Source of the DNA: an uncultured Acidobacteriota bacterium
GTDB lineage: Bacteria; Acidobacteriota; CAIWXX01
Direction of reading: 5' to 3'
Assembly (NCBI GenBank): GCA_903916735.1
Contig: CAIWXX010000082.1
Location: 62,001-126,000, forward strand
Length of the DNA stretch: 64,000 nucleotides
A program made the position numbers and the translations under genes. The notes under the pieces were generated by a model that saw only the letters and a list, made by a program, of their open reading frames with translations, did no database searches and had not been told where the DNA came from. Below, one piece after another: positions 35,269 to 44,241 of the stretch. Positions within the stretch are counted from its first letter, which is position 1; the number at the start of each line of letters is the position of its first letter.

Positions 35269-38200
35269 GTGCGCAAGTTCCTATCAGTGTTTGTTGCTCT
35301 CTTGCTGATCGCCCCGGCGTTCGCCTTGGCCGATGATGCCGGCCTGACCCGCCTGTTGCGATATCCGACGATCAATAAAGATAAGATTGCCTTCGACTAT
35401 GCCGGGGACATATGGGTGGTTGACGCGTCAGGCGGGGTTGCGAGGCAGCTCACATCCCATCCAGGGCAGGAGCTTTTTCCGCATTTCTCGCCCGACGGCA
35501 AGTCTATAGCCTTTACCGGCGAGTATGGCGGCACAAAGCAGGTTTACGTGATCAGTGTGGATGGCGGCACTCCGCGCCAACTCACCTTCTACAACGACGT
35601 GGGCGATATCCCTCCTCGCGGCGGGGTCGACAATCAGGTGATGGGCTGGACACCGGACAGCAAGAAAGTTCTCTTCGCCGCGCATCGCACTCCATGGAAT
35701 GATCGGATCGGCCGTCCCTATGTTGTGGCGGCTGACGGCGGCACCGAGGAACCGCTGCCGATGCTCGAAGGCTCCGGCTGCAGCTACTCGCCCGACGGCA
35801 CGCAGCTCGCCTACACTCCGGTCATGCGTGAGTTCCGAACCTGGAAGCGATACAAGGGAGGCAGAGCGCAAGACATCTGGATTTACGATATGCAGAAAAA
35901 CTCCGCCGATCGCATCACCGACTACGCCGGCACCGATAACCTGCCGGTCTGGTTAGGAGACACGATCTACTTCACATCCGATCGCGGCGCCAATCAGAAG
36001 CTGAATTTGTGGGCATACGACACCAAGACGCGACAAACACGGCAAGTGACGAATCACGATCGTTATGATGTCCTCTGGCCAAGCGGCGGACCGGGCGGAG
36101 TGGTTTACGAAAACGGCGGCTACATTTATCGCTACGACCCGGCAACTGATAAGAGCGAACGCGTGCCGATCCGCGTTTTTGGGGATTTCCCGCAAACCGT
36201 CCCCTATATCAAGAACGTCAAAGAGGACATCCAGAACTTTGACCTCTCGCCGAGCGCCAAGCGCGCGGTGTTTGAAGCACGAGGCGAGATCTTCACGGTA
36301 CCGGCCAAGGAAGGCGAACCGCGCAATCTGACGCGCACTGATGGGATACGCGAGATCCAGCCCACCTGGTCGCACGACGGCAAATGGATCGCGTACTTGT
36401 CGGATCGCACGGGCGAGTACGAGATCTATGTGCGTGAAAGCGACGGCTCGGGCGAGGAGCGGCGAGTCACAACGGACGGCGACATCTGGCGCTTTCAACC
36501 GGCCTGGTCCCCCAACTCAAAATACCTTGCATACGGCGATAAGAAGCAGCGCCTGCGATACGTCGATGTCGCGACCGGCAAGACAGTTGACGTTGATCAC
36601 GGCGTCCTCTCCGATCTCACGAATTACAGATGGTCGCCTGATAGCCGCTTCATTGCATACCCGAAGGAAGCCGCGACTCGCCTCCCGGCGATATGGGTTT
36701 ACTCGATCGAAGAGGGCAAAACACATCAGCTCACTTCCGGAATGAGCGGCGATTTTGAACCGGTGTTTGATCCGGATGGACGCTACATCTATTTCCTCTC
36801 CAACCGTGATTACAACCTGACTTTTAGCGGATACGAGTTCAGCTACATCTACACGCATCCGACGCGCGTCTATGTCGGGCTGCTGGCGAAGGACGGGCCT
36901 GCGCTTTTCCTGCCGGAGAGCGATGAAGAGAAGGCGGCAGCAAGCGATATGGCAGCGAAAACACCCGATAAGAAACCAGCCGAAAAGGCGAAAACTGAAA
37001 GCGCCAAGGACGAGAAGAAAGAGGAGAAGGCCAAACCGGTCAGCGTGAAGATCGACTATGATGGATTCGAGAGCCGGGTGCGAGCGGTCCCGGGATCATC
37101 CGAGGATTATCGAGGGCTCCAGGTCACAGCGAAGGCCGTCTTCTACGTCACCGGCCAGGACGACAAAGTGCAAGTCAAGATGTTCAACCTGGAGGACAAG
37201 AAGGAACAGACGGTGCTCGAAGGCGTGGGCACTTATGTGCTGTCGCAGGACGGCAAGAAGATCCTCTACCAGAAGGGCGAGGACTACTCAATCGTCGACG
37301 CCGCTCCGAACCAGAAGGCCGGCGATGGACTGCTGGCATTCGACAAAATGCAGATGAGAGTGGACCCCAGGATTGAATGGAAACAGATGTATGTCGACGC
37401 CTGGCGCACGCTGCGCGACTGGTACTACGACACAGGTATGAACGGTGTGGACTGGAAAGAAGTGCGCGAGCGCTATGGCGAACTCGTGCCCTCCATCTCC
37501 AGTCGTCACGACCTCGACTATATCTTCGGCGAAGTGGCCGGCGAATTGAGCTCGGGCCATGTCTATGTCAATCCGCCGCACTATGGCGCCGTCAAGCGCG
37601 TGGAAGGCGGGCTCCTGGGCGCTGATATTCGGCCCGATGCCTCCGGTTACTTCCGCGTCGCCGGGATTTTCCCGGGAGAAAACTGGCAGCGCGATTTTCG
37701 TTCGCCGCTCACCGAACCCGGAGTGAAAGTAAAGGAAGGCGACCTGATTCTGGCGGTGGACGGCTCCTCGACAAAGGGGGCCGATAATTTCTATCGCCTG
37801 CTGGATGGCAAAGCGGATCAGGTGGTCACGCTGCTCGTGAACTCCAAGCCTGATACCGCGGGCGCGCATGCCGAACGCGTGCGGACAATCAACAAGGAAA
37901 CCAACCTTCGATATCTCGATTGGGCGCAGGCTGAACGCCGCCGAGTCGATGAGGCATCGGGCGGGCGGATCGGCTACATCCACATGCCGGACACGGCACA
38001 GGCGGGCAATCAAGAATTGTTCAAGGGCTTCTACGCGCAGGCCACCAAAGATGCGCTCATCATTGACGACCGCTGGAATGGCGGGGGCTTCATCCCGGAC
38101 AACATGATCGACCTGCTGCGACGACCGCTGCTCAACTTCTGGGCAACGCGAGGCCTCGAACCGTTTCCAACGCCGGGCTTTGCGAACATCGGCCCCAAGG

Positions 38201-38571
38201 TGTGCTTGATCAACGGCCAAGCCGGCTCAGGCGGCGATGCCTTCCCTTACTATTTCCGTGAGATGGGGTTGGGAAAATTGATCGGCACGACCACCTGGGG
38301 CGGCCTCATCGGCCTCTCGGGCAATCCAGCGCTCCTCGATGGCGGCTCGATTCTGATACCCACCTTCCGTTTCTTCGACACGGAGGGAATGTGGGCCGTT
38401 GAGGGCATCGGAGTCAAACCGGACATCGAAGTCATCGACAGCCCGGACCAAATGGCCCAAGGCCACGACCCAAGCCTGGAAAAAGGAATCGAAGTGCTGC
38501 TCGATCAGCTGAAGAAGAATCCGCCCAAGAAAGTGGTGGTCCCGAAAGCCCCGGAGGCACCTATCAAGTAG
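35269..38571 (+). CDS. Tricorn-type exported protease (S41 catalytic core)
   Basis: Start set at GTG 35269, four bases after AAAGGAGG; it gives MRKFLSVFVALLLIAPAFAL, a signal peptide, and 1100 residues. Upstream ATGs at 34996 and 35251 would precede the ribosome-binding site or signal. Two beta-propellers fill the first 650 residues (repeats such as FPHFSPDGKSIAFTGEYGG and IQPTWSHDGKWIAYLSDRTG). A Lys/Glu/Ala-rich linker follows, then the helical domain, a PDZ domain and the tail-protease core. Catalytic residues by alignment with archaeal tricorn: His764 (SSGHVYV), Ser987 (GQAGSGGDAF), Glu1045 (AVEGIGVKPD); the Ser-Glu spacing of 58 equals the archaeal one. It would degrade oligopeptides in the periplasm. 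Confidence 0.94.
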   Translation: MRKFLSVFVALLLIAPAFALADDAGLTRLLRYPTINKDKIAFDYAGDIWVVDASGGVARQLTSHPGQELFPHFSPDGKSIAFTGEYGGTKQVYVISVDGGTPRQLTFYNDVGDIPPRGGVDNQVMGWTPDSKKVLFAAHRTPWNDRIGRPYVVAADGGTEEPLPMLEGSGCSYSPDGTQLAYTPVMREFRTWKRYKGGRAQDIWIYDMQKNSADRITDYAGTDNLPVWLGDTIYFTSDRGANQKLNLWAYDTKTRQTRQVTNHDRYDVLWPSGGPGGVVYENGGYIYRYDPATDKSERVPIRVFGDFPQTVPYIKNVKEDIQNFDLSPSAKRAVFEARGEIFTVPAKEGEPRNLTRTDGIREIQPTWSHDGKWIAYLSDRTGEYEIYVRESDGSGEERRVTTDGDIWRFQPAWSPNSKYLAYGDKKQRLRYVDVATGKTVDVDHGVLSDLTNYRWSPDSRFIAYPKEAATRLPAIWVYSIEEGKTHQLTSGMSGDFEPVFDPDGRYIYFLSNRDYNLTFSGYEFSYIYTHPTRVYVGLLAKDGPALFLPESDEEKAAASDMAAKTPDKKPAEKAKTESAKDEKKEEKAKPVSVKIDYDGFESRVRAVPGSSEDYRGLQVTAKAVFYVTGQDDKVQVKMFNLEDKKEQTVLEGVGTYVLSQDGKKILYQKGEDYSIVDAAPNQKAGDGLLAFDKMQMRVDPRIEWKQMYVDAWRTLRDWYYDTGMNGVDWKEVRERYGELVPSISSRHDLDYIFGEVAGELSSGHVYVNPPHYGAVKRVEGGLLGADIRPDASGYFRVAGIFPGENWQRDFRSPLTEPGVKVKEGDLILAVDGSSTKGADNFYRLLDGKADQVVTLLVNSKPDTAGAHAERVRTINKETNLRYLDWAQAERRRVDEASGGRIGYIHMPDTAQAGNQELFKGFYAQATKDALIIDDRWNGGGFIPDNMIDLLRRPLLNFWATRGLEPFPTPGFANIGPKVCLINGQAGSGGDAFPYYFREMGLGKLIGTTTWGGLIGLSGNPALLDGGSILIPTFRFFDTEGMWAVEGIGVKPDIEVIDSPDQMAQGHDPSLEKGIEVLLDQLKKNPPKKVVVPKAPEAPIK

Positions 38572-39301
38572 GCGGCAAGAGATAGAGGTCCGAGGAGGCG
38601 TTCAACTCACATCATAGAATCAGCGAGAACTGGGTTAGGCGCTGGGGGAATGGTTTTCCTCGGATTCGGGTTGAACTCAGTGAGCGAGGCTTCGTGGTGA
38701 CCCGCGTGGCGCACATGTTGCGATGAACGCGCACTGTCTCCTCACACATGGCATCCCAATGGACTTGCCGCCCTTGAATTCATCCATGTCTCTCGCATCG
38801 CGGGCCGACGACGTTGAAGCCAAGCATTGAGGCGGTCGTGCTTCGCCGTGAGATTTGCCATCACATCGCGCATGGGCGACAAGAAACTTCCGGGTATCGT
38901 CGCGGAGGACATTGGCAAATCAAGAGGGTCGGCGTCGCTGTCCATGATCAGGGCCCGTGCAGATTCGGAAGGAAAATCCCCAATTTTCCGTTATTGTTCT
39001 GCGCCCACGCTGATCTCGCAAGGGAGATTGCCGGCAGAATCCGGAATAATGTTCGCAACATGAGTCGAACCTATTTTTCGCGGCGTCCAGTCAATCCCGT
39101 TAACAGGATGCTTGCCAACCATTACGTCACTCCGGATGCATCACGTGCTGCCGGTTGACGGGCTTTGACGTCGCCGTGCCCGGACCAATCAGAATCCGCT
39201 GATAAGTAACAGCTCATCAAGGGATCAGCGGACGGTTTTGGTGACTATGTTGCCTAGAATGAAAGTCCGGCTCTCTGACACGAATCAAGTGCTGCTTGAT
39301 C
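38572..39301. other. Gene-poor stretch after the tricorn gene
   Basis: Some 730 bases. Several ORFs of 60-115 codons overlap on both strands, but none has a ribosome-binding site with protein-like composition. No terminator hairpin is clear. It may hold decayed sequence, as the adjoining 200 bases do. Confidence 0.4.
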
Positions 39302-39395
39302 TCATCTCCTTTTTCCGACGTTCATGTGGGTATCCTCCTTTGGTTGATGTGTGGTTATTGGCTACGAAACAAAAACGACTCGAATGCAAATAGAG
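39302..39395 (-). pseudogene. Remnant leader and start of a third propeller-type gene
   Basis: Minus-strand bases AACCACACATCAACCAAAGG, then AGGATACCCAC and ATG at 39325, repeat the leader, ribosome-binding site and start of the two propeller genes (CCACACATCATCCAAAGGAG). The frame opens MNVGKRR, like MNGGRTK of the 41951 gene, and stops after seven codons. The remainder of the gene is gone. Confidence 0.65.
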
Positions 39396-39421
39396 TGGCC
39401 CTCAGCCTCTGTGGCTTCTGC

Positions 39422-39497
39422 CTACCTAGCCTTAAACGTCACCGTGTTGCTTGTCTGTCTGTTGACAAGCACATGGACAGAGTGAGTTTTTCCGCTG
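39422..39497 (-). pseudogene. Remnant 3' end of a copy of the RCC1-like gene
   Basis: Minus-strand translation SGKTHSVHVLVNRQTSNTVT, then FKAR and stop, matches the end of the 40155-40822 gene (SGKTYFVRVLVNGQTSNTLT, FKVK, stop). Identity is high at DNA level over about 75 bases; upstream of it the frame is interrupted by a TGA. Confidence 0.7.
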
Positions 39498-39627
39498 CAA
39501 GATCAACGTGGCGGCACCTGGCTGAGCGCGGGATTCGATCACCTTGATGGCTTTCATCCGGACGCCCTGCCAGGTGCGCCTTGCCTGTCAGAGGCTCTAC
39601 GGGATTTCGACGAGTCTCCGGGTGAGT

Positions 39628-40020
39628 CTACTGCATCGTGGCATACCACCCGGTCACATTCTTCACGGACGTGGCCGCGCTGCCGGAGAAAGCTTCAAAC
39701 GTGCCGGCCAGCACATATTGGTTAGTTCCATTTGTCTTGAACAAATAGCCTGTGTAGATTTGGTAAGTTGTGGGATCGGTGGCTATGCATTTCCTCATGA
39801 ACATGATCTTCTGCGATGCGGTATTGTAGAATCCGAAGATGTCATTGCCATAGGCTGTCCCTGTCAGATTGCCTCCTGTGAACGTCGTAATAACCAGGTC
39901 CCCTTGGAAGCCATTGCCATTAATCTTCCACGTCCCCTTTGGGATGGGGCCCGCCAAGACGTTGCTGGACAGGATCGCCAGCACAACAAACGAAACCAGA
40001 AGTACCCATCTTATTTTCAT
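39628..40020 (-). CDS. Small secreted protein of unknown function
   Basis: 130 residues. MKIRWVLLVSFVVLAILSSN followed by VLAGP is a signal peptide with a cleavage site after Ala. The mature part is beta-rich (KGTWKINGNGFQGDLVITTF, GGNLTGTAYGNDIFGFYN, YVLAGTFEAF) and resembles small exported beta-barrel or lipocalin-like proteins only in general character. AAGGAG sits eight bases before the ATG. It follows the RCC1-like gene by 134 bases without its own copy of the array operator, so it may be co-transcribed with it. Confidence 0.75.
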   Translation of the reverse strand: MKIRWVLLVSFVVLAILSSNVLAGPIPKGTWKINGNGFQGDLVITTFTGGNLTGTAYGNDIFGFYNTASQKIMFMRKCIATDPTTYQIYTGYLFKTNGTNQYVLAGTFEAFSGSAATSVKNVTGWYATMQ

Positions 40021-40154
40021 TTCTTAATCTCCTTGGAAATGGTTGTTCGTAACCAGGTCACTGTGTATCTGATCCTGACGAGTGCTCTTCTTCCTTTCAC
40101 GACCTCCTCTCAGCGTGATCTTCCGTGAAGTTCGTTCACCACCGATTCCTCAAT

Positions 40155-40822
40155 TCACTTCACCTTGAACGTTAGCGTGTTGCTTGTCTGTCCGTTGACG
40201 AGCACACGAACGAAATAGGTCTTCCCGCTTTGGCACTTTTTCGGGATGTTGATGAGGAGCTTGTCCTTTGCCGACGATTTCACCGAGGCCAAGTATATCA
40301 GGAAATGGGGCAAGATGCCGGTCGAGAAATAAACCTTGTTCGGCAAGTTGGTCGTTGAAAAGCCGCGACCGCTGATCGTCGCCGGCTTGCCGGGCTTGCC
40401 TGTCTTGGACACGACACGCGAGATCCACGCGGCGTATTTTGACAAAGCGACTGAGAAGTCGTAGCCAGCTGTGATGGCCATGAAATCATTGCCGGCGGGG
40501 GCCTTGATCTCGCCGTGGAGGTTGGACCCCCAGCCCCAACCATGCTGCCGTCGGATTTCAACGCGAGATTGTGCCACCCATTCGCCGCGATAACAACGTA
40601 GTTGTTGCCGGCGGGAACGTTCACCTCGCCCTCGCCGTTCCATCCCCAGCCGACGATGTATCCAGGCAACCCACTGGTCACATTTTGCGAGATCTGCGGT
40701 TGGAGGATGTCATTCTCCAAAGACGCAGCCGTCCGACCGTTGGAGCGCACCGGGCTTAACAACAGAACCGCTGCGCACAACACGGTTGCGACGATGATGT
40801 CGGTCATCTTCGTAATTGCCAT
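40155..40822 (-). pseudogene. Secreted RCC1-repeat/IPT-like protein, frameshifted
   Basis: The start at 40822 has GAGGGG upstream and gives MAITKMTDIIVATVLCAAVL, a signal peptide. One RCC1-like unit (GWGWNGEGEVNVPAGNNYVV, IAANGWHNLALKSDGSMVG) is followed, in another frame, by the next unit (WGWGSNLHGEIKAPAGNDFM, AITAGYDFSVALS) and a C-terminal IPT/TIG-like domain ending SNTLTFKVK. The frame changes near 40526-40546, at a run of C residues (ACCCCCAGCCCCAACC). Either one base has been lost or gained in the genome, or this is a sequencing error in the C run. Its promoter carries the array operator. Confidence 0.75.
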
Positions 40823-40885
40823 TGCATCACCCCTCTCGGTAACCGCATCTTCATTTGACATTATCGTGACGGATACATCCCTAAT

Positions 40886-40905
40886 CACTACTTACACAAG
40901 TCGTG
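40886..40905 (-). promoter_or_regulatory. Array operator copy 1, upstream of the RCC1-like gene
   Basis: CACTACTTACACAAGTCGTG: the two 8-base arms pair with one mismatch. On the minus strand a -10-like GATAAT begins 21 bases downstream of it, which puts the operator just upstream of the -35 position. Confidence 0.75.
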
Positions 40906-40976
40906 TTAATTCAGGCGGAGTCATCGGCGCCGGCACACAAGCACAAATTGCCGCCCAGGAATCAACAGCCGCTCGC

Positions 40977-41951
40977 TCATCGACTCGTCAAGACATTGTA
41001 CAGCAGCGTCTGATCGCCGGCGACGGCGAAGAGGTATAGCTTCCCATTGTAAACCGCGGCAGACACTGCGTACTTGGTCAAGGGTCCGGATAGGTTCTCC
41101 AAGGACCAATGTGTGAGCGATGGCTTACGATTGTATGTACAGAAGATGCTGTTGGTGAGTTTGTCCTTCACGAACACGTACTGTACGTTATTGTAGACAG
41201 TCGCGGCCGGGCTCACGTCGGTCAGGAGCCACGTGCTAAACAACCACCAGACACCTGCCCAGCCTCCCTCCTTGTAGTAGGTGTAGTAGATTTTGGAGTC
41301 ACCAACCCCTTTACCAAAGAGCCACATTTGCCCCTGCCAGACACAGCCACCCAAGGCGACGTCGCTGTAACCGGTCGGAAACACAGGGGCGGGTCCAGCT
41401 CGGTTGTTGTATGTATCGTCCAGCCAGTAACTAAGTAGATTGTCGGCAAAACCGTGCGTGAAGAGGTACACGGCTGGCCCATCGGCGATTGCGCACATGT
41501 GCTTGCTGGGAACATCAATGTCGGAACAATTGCTTTCCGACCAGTACCCATTGTCGTTCGTAAACCTATGGACGTTGCCATAGTAGCCTGTGTCAACGGG
41601 AAGAGTATAGACTTCGAGCTTGTTGTTACAGACGGCCCCGCAGAGCTCGACATCGGTGTGGAGGCCATATTCTAGGATACGGAACCCGCTCCATCCCGCG
41701 CTCGTGTAAGTATTCATGTAGATGGCATGGTCGTTGATGCCCCTCGCGAAAAGGTACAGCTTCCCCGAGTAGCTGATCGCAAAGGGTCCCGCGTCCGTGG
41801 TGCCACCGTTGGGAATCGTATGCCAACCGCTCCACCTTCCTGGTGATGATGCCGTGTCACTCGTTTGGCCAAGTGAGATGCTGGCGATGCCGAGCAACAG
41901 CAGGGCTGCACAGACAAGGATGCCCAGGAATTTCGTCCTTCCGCCGTTCAT
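40977..41951 (-). CDS. Secreted six-repeat propeller-like protein A
   Basis: The ATG at 41951 is chosen because AAAGGAGG lies nine bases upstream; the longer frame to 42074 runs through the promoter operator. 324 residues. MNGGRTKFLGILVCAALLLL begins a signal peptide. The mature protein is six units of about 45-50 residues, each with an aromatic-rich strand pattern like AISYSGKLYLFARGINDHAI and a closing W (for example unit 6, KYAVSAAVYNGKLYLFAVAG). This suggests a six-bladed beta-propeller. It is a clear paralogue of the next gene upstream (42270-43241), including the leader DNA. Binding of sugar or another ligand is only a guess. No catalytic motif is seen. Confidence 0.82.
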   Translation of the reverse strand: MNGGRTKFLGILVCAALLLLGIASISLGQTSDTASSPGRWSGWHTIPNGGTTDAGPFAISYSGKLYLFARGINDHAIYMNTYTSAGWSGFRILEYGLHTDVELCGAVCNNKLEVYTLPVDTGYYGNVHRFTNDNGYWSESNCSDIDVPSKHMCAIADGPAVYLFTHGFADNLLSYWLDDTYNNRAGPAPVFPTGYSDVALGGCVWQGQMWLFGKGVGDSKIYYTYYKEGGWAGVWWLFSTWLLTDVSPAATVYNNVQYVFVKDKLTNSIFCTYNRKPSLTHWSLENLSGPLTKYAVSAAVYNGKLYLFAVAGDQTLLYNVLTSR

Positions 41952-42068
41952 GTTGATATCCTCCTTTGGATGATGTGTGGTTACTGGCAACGATATTCGA
42001 GCGACTCTGTCATCATCATAGTATTTCTCATCTTCACCTGCAATTCTCGTAACAAACGCAACTCCTGT

Positions 42069-42088
42069 CACCACTTACACAAATAGTG
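42069..42088 (-). promoter_or_regulatory. Array operator copy 2, upstream of propeller A
   Basis: CACCACTTACACAAATAGTG: arms pair with two mismatches. It lies 118 bases from the start codon, exactly as copy 3 does for its gene. The DNA between operator and start is also conserved with that copy. Confidence 0.75.
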
Positions 42089-42269
42089 TTGATGCCGACG
42101 GGAATCCTGAGTCTGACACCGAGAATTGATCGCTGATGCAGACCCGCCGGCGTCGTGTTCACGCGGCGCAGGCCACCAGTACCACGTTGTGCGACAATCA
42201 ATCGAAGATGGTTTTTGCCTTCTCATCTAATGAGACGCCCAATCAACCTTTTTCTCCGGGCATGCGGAA

Positions 42270-43241
42270 TCACTTGCTGAAGACGCTATACCAGACGCTC
42301 TGGTCGCCGGCGATGGCGAAGAGATACAGCTTCCCGTTGTACACAGCAGCAGACAAGGCGTACTTGGTCAACATTCCCGGTACCACGGCACGAGCCCAGA
42401 AGTTGACTGACGGATCATGGGATCTCAAACTGTAGATGCGGTTGTTCATCTTCCCTTTCTCGAATATGAAAAGGCTATTTTTGTACACTGCCGTTGCGGC
42501 GCTTACGTCGGTCTTGACGCTATTGACGACTGGACCCCAGCTGTTCAGCCAACTCCCATTTCGGTTGAAGCTATAGAAGAGCGCGGAGTTATCACTATTT
42601 CTCTTATCAAAAAGCCACAACTGTCCCGCCCAGACACAGCCGTTGACGGCGGTATCGCTCGCGAAATCGCCGGGTACCTGATACCAATTATTATCGTGGC
42701 CATACATGTTGTCCCGCCAATAGATTTGTGTATCACAACATCCCTTGAGGAATAGCAAGGCGTCTTGCCCATACATGAGCGCGCACGTTGCGAAATTAGC
42801 ATATTGGGTGTCCGCGGAAAGTTCTCCAAACGAGCAGCTCCAATGACCATCGATGTAGCAGCCGATATTGAGGCGGTGAGTGACAGAGTTACTGGCATAG
42901 AGGTAAAGGTTGTTGCCATATGCGTTTCCGCCGACAGGGAGGGTGGTTGTTATGTCACCGACCACATCGCTGTACCCGCTCCATCCGTATGCATCAAAGG
43001 TATTCAGGTAAATACGGCCGTCCACCATTCCCTTGGTGAAGAGCCATAGCTTCCCGGAATAGCAGATCGCGAAGGGCGCCGCATCAGTTTTGCCAACCAT
43101 GGGGATTTTATGCCAGGTGCTCCACGTTCCTGATGGAAGTGCCCGGGATGCCGCTTGAACGAGTGAGATACCGGCGAGACCAAGCGAAAGCAGGGCCACA
43201 TAGAGAATCATGCCCAGGGATTTTGTTCTTCGGACGGTCAT
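42270..43241 (-). CDS. Secreted six-repeat propeller-like protein B
   Basis: 323 residues starting MTVRRTKSLGMILYVALLSL, a signal peptide, with AAAGGAGG nine bases before the ATG. Six units follow the same pattern as protein A (unit 1 AICYSGKLWLFTKGMVDGRI; unit 6 KYALSAAVYNGKLYLFAIAG), and the two proteins align end to end with many substitutions. Unit 3 contains a vicinal pair of cysteines (KGCCDTQIYW). The promoter carries the array operator. With protein A it forms a duplicated pair under one regulator; the role is probably extracellular binding, but no family can be named from sequence alone. Confidence 0.82.
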   Translation of the reverse strand: MTVRRTKSLGMILYVALLSLGLAGISLVQAASRALPSGTWSTWHKIPMVGKTDAAPFAICYSGKLWLFTKGMVDGRIYLNTFDAYGWSGYSDVVGDITTTLPVGGNAYGNNLYLYASNSVTHRLNIGCYIDGHWSCSFGELSADTQYANFATCALMYGQDALLFLKGCCDTQIYWRDNMYGHDNNWYQVPGDFASDTAVNGCVWAGQLWLFDKRNSDNSALFYSFNRNGSWLNSWGPVVNSVKTDVSAATAVYKNSLFIFEKGKMNNRIYSLRSHDPSVNFWARAVVPGMLTKYALSAAVYNGKLYLFAIAGDQSVWYSVFSK

Positions 43242-43358
43242 GTTGATATCCTCCTTTGGAAGATGTGTGGCTATTGGCGGCGATATTCAAGCGACTTTAA
43301 CGTCACCAAAGTAGCTCTAATCTTCACTTGTAATTCTCGTAACAAATGCAATTCCTGT

Positions 43359-43378
43359 CACCACTTACACAAGTAGTG
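43359..43378 (-). promoter_or_regulatory. Array operator copy 3, upstream of propeller B
   Basis: CACCACTTACACAAGTAGTG: 8-base arms with one mismatch around ACAC. It is 118 bases from the start codon of propeller B. A weak -10 (AATTAC) sits 24 bases downstream on the minus strand, the same spacing as the TATAAT after copy 4. Confidence 0.8.
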
Positions 43379-43471
43379 TTGATGCAGACGGAAATCACTG
43401 GTCTGGTAGCGAGTATTTTTCGCTGAGGCAGGCCTGCCGGCAGCTCGTTCACGCGGCAGGAACGACCGGGG

Positions 43472-44149
43472 TCACTTCACGATTCTCAAGCGCAGAGCCT
43501 TCGAAACAGCCTCCGACTTGGAGTGCACGTGTAGTTTCTCGTAGATGTGCTTGATGTGATAGTTGACGGTATTGAGGGAGACGCCGAGCTCTTCGGCGGC
43601 TGTTCTGTAGTTGTGCCCATCTACCAGCATCTTCAGCAATCGCGCCTCGTGCGGTGTCAGCTGATCCTCCATACGGCTCGGCGGAATCCCTTCCTTGAAC
43701 AGCTTCAGAACTCGCCGTGCCACGCCCGGCGACAGCGGCGCTCCACCGTCCCTCGCCTCTCTGATGTTCTCCAGAAGGCGCGCGGGCGGCGTCCCTTTCA
43801 GCAGATACCCGGATGCACCTGCACAAATTGCCGCGAAGATTCTCTCATCATCATCATAGACGGTGAGCATAAGAATCGCCAAGCCGGGATACCGCTCGGT
43901 CAAGATCCGGATTCCTTCGATGCCGGACATCCCAGGCAACCCGATGTCGACAAGCGCGACATCGGGGAGGTTCCCTCGCAATCCCTCCAACCCATCTTCC
44001 ATGCTCCTGTAAGTACCGGCGCATTTGTAGCCGGGAGTGCCGTCGATGAGCATTCGGAGGCCGTCTCGTATTCCCGCCATATCTTCGATGATCGTGACTT
44101 TGATCATCCCGTTGTCGCTCTTGCTATCGGTCTGAGGCGTTGCCGACAT
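43472..44149 (-). CDS. LuxR/NarL-type response regulator of the propeller array
   Basis: DNA-binding response regulator of about 225 residues. ATG 44149 is used; a TTG three codons earlier is too close to AAGGAG. The receiver covers about residues 14-130 with phospho-Asp68 in PDVALVDIGLPGMSG and the Lys in GYLLKGTPP. The C-terminal helix-turn-helix (EARLLKMLVDGHNYRTAAEE, LGVSLNTVNYHIKHIYEKLH) is the LuxR/NarL type. The gene follows the Reg_prop histidine kinase, the usual partner of such regulators. A perfect inverted repeat with a TATAAT lies in its own promoter, and three related sites precede secreted genes downstream, so it probably activates itself and the array. Confidence 0.93.
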   Translation of the reverse strand: MSATPQTDSKSDNGMIKVTIIEDMAGIRDGLRMLIDGTPGYKCAGTYRSMEDGLEGLRGNLPDVALVDIGLPGMSGIEGIRILTERYPGLAILMLTVYDDDERIFAAICAGASGYLLKGTPPARLLENIREARDGGAPLSPGVARRVLKLFKEGIPPSRMEDQLTPHEARLLKMLVDGHNYRTAAEELGVSLNTVNYHIKHIYEKLHVHSKSEAVSKALRLRIVK

Positions 44150-44169
44150 TTTTTCCAAAACTCCTTGGC

Positions 44170-44218
44170 ATTATACTAAGGCACAGCCACCGGCATGTCA
44201 CTACTTGTGTAAGTAGTG
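44170..44218 (-). promoter_or_regulatory. Array operator copy 4 (perfect) and promoter of the response regulator
   Basis: 44199-44218 reads CACTACTTGTGTAAGTAGTG, with perfectly complementary 8-base arms. On the minus strand TATAAT (44175-44170) follows 23 bases later, so the operator abuts the -35 position. That is the position of a class II activator. It separates the kinase gene from the regulator gene, giving the regulator its own promoter. Confidence 0.85.
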
Positions 44219-44241
44219 TCGTGATTAATTGCCTGGAAAAA

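Noticed and set aside
38814-39158. 114-codon plus-strand ORF and overlapping minus-strand ORF 38742-38945
   Set aside because: No ribosome-binding site, no recognisable motif and mixed composition on both strands; treated as gene-free or decayed.
39302-43380. CRISPR array or tandem repeat locus
   Set aside because: The repeats are gene leaders and operators about 1.3 kb apart, not short regular repeats with spacers. No cas gene is present.
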